Part shown: positions 49,095-59,054 of the stretch, one piece after another
Position numbering within the stretch: position 1 is the first letter of the stretch
Layout: the number at the start of each line of letters is the position of its first letter
Assembly (NCBI GenBank): GCA_946807835.1
Contig: OX327699.1
Span: 5,573,001 to 5,637,000, forward strand
Source of the DNA: Ailanthus altissimus
Taxonomy: Eukaryota; Streptophyta; Magnoliopsida; Sapindales; Simaroubaceae
Direction of reading: 5' to 3'
DNA length: 64,000 bases
Made by a program: the position numbers and the translations under genes
Notes under the pieces: model-generated
What the model saw: only the letters and a program-made list of their open reading frames with translations
What the model was told of the DNA's origin: nothing
Database searches by the model: none

Positions 49095-49288
49095 CAAAGC
49101 ACAGTAAAAAGCATACATAAGACAATGCTACAGTATAGTTTCTGTCTTTATTCATTATGGAAGGACGAGTAGCTTGAGTTGTCGCTGTCATAGCCCTGAG
49201 TAAATTCATTGAACTAGGCCCAAAAGCTTCTCGTGTCTAGTGATGCGGGTTCCATTGAACTTGTGCTTGCTATCATGGCTGCTTCCTG

Positions 49289-50212
49289 TTAGATTTCACT
49301 GTCGGTTGGATAAGGCTGGGCATCCTGGAACAGTGATAAAGTCAAGCTGGGTTGTTGTGAGGTGTCATCCACTTGCATGTGGTCACATGGCACGCTTGGT
49401 TGTGGGAAACTGTCTGGTTTTGGAGGTTCGTTTGGAGTGTAGTGATGATGTCTGGCATAATCAGTCTGTCTGTGAGAGGTCCGGAGTTGGTTTCTTCGAA
49501 AAATGGAGTCAGCATTGTTCATCCTTTCAGAGAAGTCTGGCGACACATTCTCCCAAGGTGCATGATCTTCAGGAGAAATCCATATTGATGGAGGAATTAT
49601 TTGGTTTTCTTCTACCAGGACTCTTTCTAGAGTTCTCATTTCAGTTTTGTGGTGTTCTTGGAACAACTACAGAGAGTAGGGCAGTGTAAAATAGTCCTTA
49701 ACGGTGGGGTAATAGTGTATCTCATTGTCTGAGATTATTATTCCCTTTCGTTGGAGAAGAAGGATTGTCCATAGGTGTCTTGGTTGGATTGCACTGTTGA
49801 GGTGTTTATACAGCAGGTGTTGTAGTTTGTTTATCCACCAGGATTTTGGGTAAAACCACTGGAGAAAAATACAAACTGACTTGTCATCTTCATGTTGCTG
49901 TATCCATTCAAGGGTTATCTGTAATGGAAAATCCATAACGATGGTATACAGGTCTAGTAAATACCAAAGCAAGTACAGGACATTTTTGGACCATTTGTGG
50001 AAGGGAGTGGCTCGGTGAAGATGGAAGAATGGATAATTGATATTGAAAAGAGGACTTCCAATAACAGAGTATCCATGTTCTTGGACAGCTTGTATGGCAT
50101 AGTTGGATATCAGTTCTTTGGCTGCAGAGTGGAGGGTTCTGGTTCGAATGAGTTCTGGTAATTCAGGTGGAACGAAGGGTACATGAGGTTTGACTGTAAA
50201 GTTGTTCATCAT
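49289..50212 (-). pseudogene. Endogenous caulimovirid ORF2, unknown function
   Basis: Directly after the RNase H stop, an ATG pair at 50207-50212 opens about 307 codons in the same frame, with one internal TAG at 49667-49669. The first part (to 49670) is rich in aromatic and hydrophobic residues (FFHLHRATPFHKWSKN, LQWFYPKSWWINKLQH) and looks globular. The second part is polar, Pro/Gln/His-rich and probably disordered. I recognise no domain. A second ORF downstream of the polyprotein has been described in florendoviruses without a known role, which is the main reason for suggesting that group. It could also be a C-terminal extension of ORF1 if the TAG at 50225 is not natural. Confidence 0.65.
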
Positions 50213-50224
50213 GAAGATGGTGAG

Positions 50225-51715
50225 CTATTTTTTCCTTGTGGTTGGTGGAGTGGTTATGGGGCTCAGGCTTTTTATAGGATTTCGTGAAAGAAAGTCTGCG
50301 ATGGTGTTGTCTTTTCCTTTCACGTGGATGATGTCAAAGGAGTAGTTGGAGAACCATCTCTGTCATCTCAATAATTGTGCTGGAGGAATCTTTCTCTGCT
50401 TAAAATTGAGCATGTTGGGAAAAGCTGACATGTCAATTTCAATTTGAAAATGATGACCAATCAAGTGAAACTCGAATCTCTCAATGCCACGCTTTACAGC
50501 TAATATTTCTTTGTACGTGCTGTGATAGTGGATTTCTGTGTCAGTGAAGCTGCCACTTTTGTATCCACATATCCTTCTTTTTCCATCGAGTTCTTCAAGG
50601 AGAATTGCACTCCAATACAGATCACTTGCATCTGTTTTTAGAATTCTTTTTCCCGATGAGGGAATCTTGAGTGGTGGCAAAGTGTTTGCTATTTCTTTCA
50701 ACTTTTTGACTGAAGTGGTTTGGTCATGGGATCAAGGAGGGTGGTTTTTTCTAAGCATTTGGTAGAGAGGTTTTGTCAATTGGGCCAGGTTTTGAATAAA
50801 GTCAGACATGTAGTTGACAATTCCTAAGAATTGTTGGAGTTGTGTGCTGGATAAGTTTTCTTCTGAAAATTTGGTGAATTGGCTGGCAATATGAGGCTGA
50901 AGTGTGAATTGTCCGTTGTTGATTGTCATTCCGAGGAAGTCAATCTGGCTGTGGCCCACCTGGCATTTTGTTGGGGAAATCATAATGCCATATTTCTACA
51001 AGAGGGTCCCGAAGTGCAAAAGCAACTGGTGATGGTTATCTGCATTATTCGAGAATAGCAAGATGTCATCAATATAGATGAGTGCTGTTTTCGAGATTGG
51101 CTCGAATATCTGCATTATTGCTTTTTGGAATAGTGAAGGGGCTGTCTTCAATCCAAAAGGAAGAACCGTCCACTGAAAGTGATGCTGTGGTGTACAAAAT
51201 GCTGTCTTATGGCGATCTTCTAGATCTATTCCAAGTTGCCAGAATCTTGATTTGAAATCAAACTTTGAAAACAATTTTGCTGTGGATATTCTGGAAAAGA
51301 GTTGCTGTCTGTTGGGTAGTGAAAACTTGTCATCTTGTAAAAAATCATTAAGAGGTTGATAATTAATTACAAGATATAGTTTGCCCCTGACTTGTTCATT
51401 TCTTTTATTGACATAAAATGCTTGACATGCCCATTGAGAGCTTGTTGGCTCGATCAATCCTTCGTTTAAGAGTTGAGTCAGTTTATCTTTGGCAAGTTGG
51501 AGATGTTCTGGTGACATGCCTGGATGGCTTGCTTTTGTTGGGTTGATGGCTTCGTTTTTCTTGAACGGGAGTTTGATGAAAAAGGTTTGGTTTTTCCACA
51601 AAGGGTTCGGACATTTGAGAATAAACTCTGAATGGCTATTGGTGGCTGATTGGGCTTTGATTTGGTCAAAGATAACTGTTACGTTGTCAATGGTGAAATA
51701 ATTAGTCAAATCAAA
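50225..51715 (-). pseudogene. Endogenous caulimovirid ORF1, reverse transcriptase and RNase H
   Basis: The frame opens near the host junction at 51.72 kb and contains RT motifs in order: FSKFDFKSRFWQLGI, LPFGLKTAPSLFQKAI and the catalytic YIDDILLFS (51050-51076). RNase H follows, with LKTDASDLYWSAILLE and, near its end, HVKGKDNTIADFLSR. In-frame stops occur at 50996-50998 (TAG), 50732-50734 (TGA) and 50363-50365 (TGA). A TAG at 50225-50227 comes just after the RNase H end and may be the natural end of ORF1. This enzyme copies pregenomic RNA into DNA; this copy cannot make it intact. Confidence 0.9.
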
Positions 51716-51720
51716 CTATA

Positions 51721-54700
51721 TTTTAAGATAATCAAACATGGGGTTAGAGTGATTCAAAAGGTTTGGTATTTAAATAATTCTATTTTTTAACAGTAAAATT
51801 TGGACTAATTTGCTTTAAATTCGCGTGTTATTTGAAAATATATACATTTGTAAAAAATATTTAAAAAAAATAAAACCATTCTAGCTTTTCACCTCGCAAT
51901 GCCATCTTTTGGCCAAGACCCATTTGCATGTCACTTAACAATAATCAATTTGATAAATAAAGGTTTTGTTACATTCCCTTTTTAACGAATCAATCATTAA
52001 TGCAACAGGATTGGCTTTATTATTACTTGGAAAATGTATTTTTTAAATTTCCAAGGTTTATCAAAAGATTAGTCCATAATTGATGCTGAAGGTTTATATT
52101 ATTTTGGCAATTAGCCATATAAATTTCTTGTTAGACTTTGATTACTTTTTTTTTTTAACAAAATTTTCATTATTCTCTCTAAAGAAAAGAACTTTAGTGT
52201 ATAAAATAAGAAATATACCCACTTCCATGCTCAAATCTTAAGGAGATTTTGTTGTGAAATATAAAACATATAGAGAGGAATCACATCATTGTGTGGCTTG
52301 CAAAAGTTGTTTTGCCTTAGACACTAATCAATACTATAGAATTAGGATCACAAACCATGCCTTTGAGAAAAAAAAAATTAATAGTCCATCCATCAAAATT
52401 AAAAAAAAAAATGTTTGATACAAATATACTCTCTTTTTATTATGAAAATTTGAAGTATTTATTTAAAAATATAAAAAAGTAAAACATAATACAATCACAC
52501 AAAGAAATTAAGCCAAACTGCCTTAAATTAATTTATTTTATATTATAGTTCAGATATATTTAACCTCTACTATGCACGTACTTAAATAGTCCGGTAAAAA
52601 AGAGTTTATAGTGTATTTTAGAGATTCTAAATTTAAATCATTCCTTCCTTTATAAAAAAACTACTGAATTCTTGAATTTTTAAATATAAAATATATATTT
52701 CTGCTATTTTAACTTTTCTTTTTTAATAAATTATGGCCTATTCAAGCAATTCAATTCTTGTCCTACAAAATAGTCCCACACACTGGGACTGTAGTTAAAT
52801 AATTGAACCAAGCTTTGGGACGACAGTATCTTACTGTGTGTACTTCAATAAATTTAACATAAGTTCAACATTTACTTGCTTTTTCCATATGACCTTTTGC
52901 TTTTCAATAATCATTTTTCAATGGAATTCAACAACTAGGCACAAGCTAAGCTACCCTTCAAAAGCTTTTGTGGTCCTTTAATTTTAATCCTATAGCTTTA
53001 CGGCGGGCAATGTTCTTACTTTAGAGGCTATATATATTTATTTGGGGACCATATTAATAGGGATGGCAAAAAGTCTAAGTCTATCTAAACTAAGCTCAAA
53101 AATATTATAATGTTATAATGTTAAGACTTTAAACCATTGTGTTAAACTATTAAGTTTAACAAGTTTATCAACTTGCAAGTGTTTTTTTTTTTGTACTTTA
53201 AAATATTTATATTCTAAATTAATTTTAAAATTTAATTAAAAAATGTACTATATACTCAAGTTGGGTTAGGATCCTAGGTTTTATATTAAGTTCAAATTCG
53301 AGTTTTTAGTTCATCAAAGTCAGGTTAAGCCTATCTTGTACACCTCAAATCGGACTAGTACTTAATTGAGCTTATGTATCAATCTTTTAAATTAAATAAA
53401 AAATTAATTTTTTTTTATGAACAACTTTTTTATTTAAATGTACAATATTTGAATCTTAAATTTTTAACATTTTCAAATATTTTACTAATTAATTATTAAT
53501 TATTTATTTTTTTAATGTGACACTACAATTATTAACATAGATTATTCATAGAATAGCATGTAAAGGAGATAAGTTCTAAATATATTACAATTTATGAGAG
53601 TGAAAAGACTAAATTGTTATACAGCTCAATAGTAGTACCTTGAGTGAGGTTCTCTTATTTGTTGAAACAAAAAAAATCATGGGTGGAATAGAATGAGAAC
53701 TATTTTTTCAAAACAAAAATGTTCATTGACTTTTCAATATTTGATACTTAGATTTGTTAAAATGCCTAAATTAAAAATAAATAATTTTCTAATTTAGTCA
53801 AATAATTTTAAAATATTAAAAGTATCTTTATATTCTTTCCAAAAAAAAGCTTTTTTTTATATATTATGAATTTCAGAATTGTTTAATAAAATAATTATTT
53901 TAAAATAATTCATTAACAATGATACTTATCTATTTTAAATATTCCACATATTTGTATAATTATTTTTCAATATGCAATTGTATCAAAATATTAGTGTATT
54001 TGTAATTAAAATATTAATATATTTATATATAGAGAGAGAAAAAGAGAGAGAATTTTATTATAATAAGTAACGTAATTCACCATATAATAAATACTTGAAT
54101 ACATGATAAAATTTTATTATACATCATAAATTATACTAAAGTCGTGAATTATCCAAATAATATCATATGATAATATTACTCACCGTATGAAGAGCCAGTA
54201 GCCCATTAGATTATTTCCATATATATAGATATATAAATAATATAAGAAAGTAAGTATTGATAATGATTTGGTATTATAATTAGTCTCTTTTAATTTTAGG
54301 GTTCAATTACAAATAGATGAGGTAGATTATCCATAGTAAATCACTTTGTAGTATATTTATTGTATCATACAAGTTCATTAACTTTTTCTTTACAACTTTA
54401 AAAAAAAATTATTATACACCCCAAATTTTGGTACATATTAAAATATAACTTATAAATTGAGACATATAACAAAATATATTAGGGACATAAAACAAAACAA
54501 AAAAAAAAATTAGAAACATGAAAGAGAATAGATGTGATGGTACCATATATGGGGAAGTTTGGTTATGCATAATTAGACATTAAATATGGTCAAATTGATT
54601 AAATTAATTAAGATATATTTGGATTAATACACAATGTCAACTAATTGAAATCAATTTAGAAATGGTCAAAGGCGTAAGTTAGTGGTAACTATACATTTCC

Positions 54701-55680
54701 GAATGTAAATACTCTCTCCCTTAAATCATCTAAATAATAATAATAATCATAAGAAAACATTTTTAAAAAAAATCAAATAATTGCATGCGCCAATATTATT
54801 TTAAATTAATTATTAAATATAAAATATTGGTACCAAAGCCACAAACTCAAATGCCTCACCCAATACTATTGTTTATTCACATTACTAATAAATATTTTAA
54901 AATAATTTATTTATAATAATAAGTTTACAATTTTAACTAATTAAAATGATTTAAATGAATTTATTTAATATTAATATTAGTTGTTATACATTATTAAATA
55001 TTTATTGAATCAATCAATTTATATTTTATGTTGCTAATTAAATATATATTAGATAAATAAAATAATGAAACTAATTACATAAATAATAATAATATTAGAT
55101 AAAATAATGTAATATGTAAAATAAAAATACTAATTTATAACTATTTTAACTATATAAAAAATATAATCAAAAGTGTGAATTCAAGATAAGTTATAGTAGA
55201 GTGGCTTTAAAAGCTTTAAAAATTTTAAAATAATGAAAATAATTAGGATGAAATGCCTACTCACAAGTCACAAAGACAATGCTAGAGATGAAGCAACCAT
55301 TATAGACTATGTTGATATTTTTACTATATCATATGTAATTCTCTCTCTCTTTTTTTTTTAAAATTTATTACACACTATTGCTTTTAAATTAATAAAAGCA
55401 ATATAATTGTTGGAAAAAAAGTTATTTATCGTGCTTATGAGTTCTTTGGCATATTATTTTAAAATAAGCATTTATGTTTTCTATTTTTTTTATATAAAAA
55501 ATAGGTATAATAAGAAATAAGGAACACCCAATATATTTTATTTACACCAAAAAGTAAAATTAAATTTATCAAAATATCTTACCCAAACTTATTACATGTA
55601 TCAAATCAAATAGATTCTAATGTGATAGTTAATAAAAAAAATTAATTTAAATTTAATTATGCTCCCCCCTCTCTTTGTCT
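51721..55680. other. AT-rich intergenic DNA, no gene recognised
   Basis: No protein-like frame of any length on either strand. Seen here: poly-A/T runs, a GA microsatellite at about 54031-54050 ('gagagagaaaaagagagaga'), and a patch at 53040-53370 ('gggatggcaaaaagtctaag', 'gtacacctcaaatcggac') with the look of an old dispersed repeat. Confidence 0.5.
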
Positions 55681-55689
55681 TCAAGTTTA

Positions 55690-56450
55690 GGGGCTTAAAA
55701 ATTCAATCAAGACAAGTTTAAGAGTAATGTTTTATGGGCTTAAATTCGATAGAGCAATAGAATCGGTTTGAATGCAAGGTATTAAGTCGGTCAATGATGA
55801 AATTTGTTTGGCATATGCTGATCAGAACGTGATTACGGTCGAATAGGTATTGGCTATATTTCGCAATTTCGTTGTGGGAATTCATGCCAATATCAAACCA
55901 ATAAAGGAGAGATGTTCGAAATCTAACCCAACTTGATGAAAATAAGCTTCACTTAAAAAATGCCGACAGAGACAAATTCGAAAAATATGTTTAACACATT
56001 AAAAGTGACATCGAACATGGGGTAAGAACGGCGACATAAAATCTATGAAAAGATATTCGACATATATTAAGGGGGCAATACGAAAATACTTGGCGGGTGT
56101 CAGAAGTGTGACAGGAAATGTCCGACGCTAGACAAAAATACTTAGAGGAAAGCTCAAAAAAATCCATGAAAGCCTATAAATATAAAAAGGGCAAAGAAAA
56201 AATTCCAAGGGAATTTTTTTTTCATTTTTGAACTTGTGATATTTTTTTACATTGAGAGAACAAATTTTTTTTTTTTTCTAACTTAAGCATTGGAGTGTCT
56301 TCATCAGAATTCACCTCAACAAGAGTACTTTTGAGCTCGTGTGCTTGTTGTTGTTGTTACAGGCCCCACTCTATAGTTTGCGAGAAATAAAAAATTCAAG
56401 CCTGCGCTCATCGATCCAATCCAAACGAAGCCTAAAAATTCGATTCTCTT
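55690..56450 (+). mobile_element. LTR-like segment, probably Ty3/gypsy solo LTR or remnant
   Basis: It is less AT-rich than its surroundings. 'agcctataaatataaaaagg' near 56174 is a good TATA region. Downstream, 'aacttaagcattggagtgtc' and 'gtgttgttgttgttacaggccccac'-like sequence resemble the R-U5 part of plant Ty3/gypsy LTRs. Upstream, 'cggaaatgtccgacgc'-like sequence belongs to U3. No coding part or target-site duplication was seen. Confidence 0.5.
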
Positions 56451-57730
56451 TCAACAAATTTAAGATTTGTTGATTTTGAGGAATCACTTTTTCAAGTTAA
56501 CAAATTATTTAATTTAAATTAACTTGTTTTCATTTTAAATAAATTTGTATCATAATAATATTTGAATTTTTAAATTCTATTAAATTTAAATTTATCTTTT
56601 ATTTTTTTATTTATTAAAAATTCTATATATACTCAAACATTCATAAATAAAATACAATGTACTATTTTTTTATTCCCTCTAAATTTGTACAAACTTACAT
56701 CTCGTATTATTTTTTTATTGTCTCCAAATCTCTACAAACTTACATCTCGTAAGTCAATTAAACAATAAAAACAAGTATATTCATGCTGTCTAAATTTATA
56801 TAAGGTGTTTTTTTTTCTTTTAATTTGAAGTTTGAATAAATTTGAATATGGCTAAAATCGTAATAGAACTAAATGTATATGTATTTTCCCCTCAACTGTT
56901 GAATATAAGAATTTGAAAATAAGTTAAGAAAAATTATTTTAAATAAATAGTTTAACTAAATAAATAATTATATAAAATGTAATTATTTTCTTAATGTAAT
57001 CATTCATGAAAAGTGATTTAAATTGAAAATATATTATATACTTGATTTACATTTATGTAAATAATATTAATTGTTTACATAAAACCAATATTCAGACATA
57101 TAAACAAGAAATCCTAAGATCATCCCTCTCACACCACTAATCATCAAGAAATGATTTATAAGATGAACATGCCATAAAATTAACTATCATCAAATGTTTC
57201 AATAATCAAATTAGATGACATTAATCTAGACAGTGATACTAGTATCCAGATATTAATATCCATTACTTTTATAATAATTAAAAATTTAAAAAAATCAAGA
57301 ACTTAACTAATATATAAGAGTTCAATGTGTTAAGGTTTCAATTTTGAAATTAACATTAACATATCATATTTCAAAACTAAGTTTATGAAATATGAAAGGT
57401 TTTGAGCTTGGTTTAAAAAGTTTTAGATTTAAGATTTTATATTAATAACTTTTATTACAAGACCATCTTTTTATTAGTTGGGTGGTGAATTACGCAAAAG
57501 GGCAAGGTTCAAATTTTTTAATTTTTTTTTAATACAAATACAAGTATTATAATATAAAATTCAAAATTTTAAAAATTATAATAATTATCAATAATTCTAA
57601 TTATCAAAGAATCAATAATTACCTCTCAAACTATCAATAACTGTAATTATCTCTTAAATATTGGAAGAATAATTTTTTTTAAATTTTTTTATTAAAATTC
57701 AAACACTTAATTTAAGTTAAAGGGTGCATA
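56451..57730. other. AT-rich intergenic DNA, no gene recognised
   Basis: No coding signal. A short near-repeat 'tttttattgtctccaaatctctacaaacttacatctcgt' / 'tttattccctctaaatttgtacaaacttacatctcgt' style duplication occurs at about 56665-56750. Confidence 0.5.
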
Positions 57731-58025
57731 AATTTTATCAATAAAACAAGTATTTAATTCTTTTAATTATTGAAAGTAACCGAACTCAAATTTGAGTCTA
57801 AATTTTTGAACTAAGACTCAGATTTATTTTAATATTGAATAACTTTTTGAGTATCAATTTTGAAGTTAGGGATACACAAACATTATTAATAAAATAAGTA
57901 ACTGAATTCTTTTGATTATTGGAAATAACCCAACTTAAATTTGAGTCTAAACTTTTGGACCAAGACTCAATTTATGTTGACATCGTTATCTTGTCGAATA
58001 TCAATTCGGAATGATGGTGTTGAAA
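57731..58025. repeat. Two diverged tandem copies of an ~148-bp unit
   Basis: 'ataaaacaagtatttaattc' at 57741 pairs with 'ataaaataagtaactgaatt' at 57889. Both continue with 'cttttgattattg(g)aaa(g/t)taacc', 'caaatttgagtctaaa' and 'gagtatcaattt'/'gaatatcaattc'. Non-coding. Confidence 0.75.
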
Positions 58026-58249
58026 AAGAAAAATCAATCTTCCTAATTTTATATTTGTTTAACAAGCAAAAGATTTGGATATAAGTACCATATATATTGT
58101 AAACAACAAATATTAAAGATCGAGCCATTGCCATTGCCATGGCACGCAAACAAAAGCAAACTTTTAAATCTTTTTATCATTACCACAAATTTTATAAATA
58201 ATAAAATTTGTGGTAATTAAGTAAAATAAGAATTCTTTCAAAATAAAAA

Positions 58250-59054
58250 AATAAAAATGAAATAAGTGTGAAAATGTGGGGCCCCTTCGTATCAAGTAGT
58301 ACTAATTCGAACCAGAAGTAAACCCAATTTTTTTTCTTTTTTTTTTATCTTAGGAATTCTTTTAATTTCTCCATGCCGGCGCCGCCGATTTAAGCTTGAT
58401 TTCTCTATCAGATCCGTCAATCTGCCAACCGGGTAAAATTTTTGACCATTCCTTGACCCTTTAATCTAAAATTTTTCTGTTTGGTTCCCGAGAAAATATG
58501 GTTCTCAAGTCTATCAAGTAAACAGGAGCACTTTATAGAGCTCCCCGTTGTTTCGTTTAAAGCTGTGCATGTTAGCTGCTTTGATTGTTTCGCTTATTGC
58601 TTGCTTCTACCTAATAGATCTTTAAACTTCTTTTTTTTTTTTAAATTACATTTCTTCATAATTTTCCGGTTATGTTTGCCTGAATGGATGGGTTTTTGTC
58701 ACATTTTTGTACATTTTAACAAATTTGGAAATTCTGGAAATAACGTTGATTTATTTGTTTATTTTTCGTTTTGAGTTTTAATTTGAATTGCTTCCTGCAA
58801 TGTAACTAATGGAAATCTCAGCTTATAGAACTTCGTGAACTTGTAATAGGAAACCGGAGATTTGATGACTCAAAAAAATTCTTTAATTTCCACTAATTAT
58901 TTGTTGTTGATTTGATAATGCTTTTGAATTTGTGAGTTTGGATAAGCTGACTGAGTGCAAATTATGGATAAATGAAGGGCTGGTGAATTCGAGTGAGCGT
59001 GTAGGGTGGCGATTTTAAGAAAATATATTGGATGTGTACAGATGATAAGAACTG
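58250..59054 (+). promoter_or_regulatory. Promoter and 5' leader region of gene 2
   Basis: A less AT-rich island at 58275-58440, including 'ccatgccggcgccgccgatt' near 58371, probably marks the transcription start and first untranslated exon. 'ccaaccggGTAAAATT' at 58426 is a possible donor of a leader intron that would end before the ATG at 59055. No clear TATA box. Exact structure cannot be settled from sequence alone. Confidence 0.4.

Larger units (their letters stand above)
44645..51720 (-). mobile_element. Endogenous caulimovirid (plant pararetrovirus), near genome length, permuted
   Basis: A ~7.1-kb block, visibly less AT-rich than its flanks, carries all core caulimovirid domains on the minus strand. 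Order from high to low coordinates: RT, RNase H, an unidentified second ORF, an intergenic region with promoter and primer site, movement protein, coiled coil, coat protein, CCHC finger, aspartic protease. The viral circle runs movement-coat-protease-RT-RNase H, so this copy is opened between protease and RT. No integrase or LTR is present, as expected of a virus that enters chromosomes passively. One polyprotein plus a downstream ORF suits florendovirus-like or petuvirus-like viruses. At least five in-frame stops and two frame changes break the polyprotein, and one stop breaks ORF2, so this copy as it stands is not coding-competent. Confidence 0.93.

Noticed and set aside
53990..54055. GA/TA-rich tract as a promoter
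   Set aside because: It is a simple-sequence tract with no gene on either side.
58481..58774. 97-codon + strand ORF upstream of gene 2
   Set aside because: Low-complexity Phe/Leu-rich translation of T-rich leader sequence with no conserved features.
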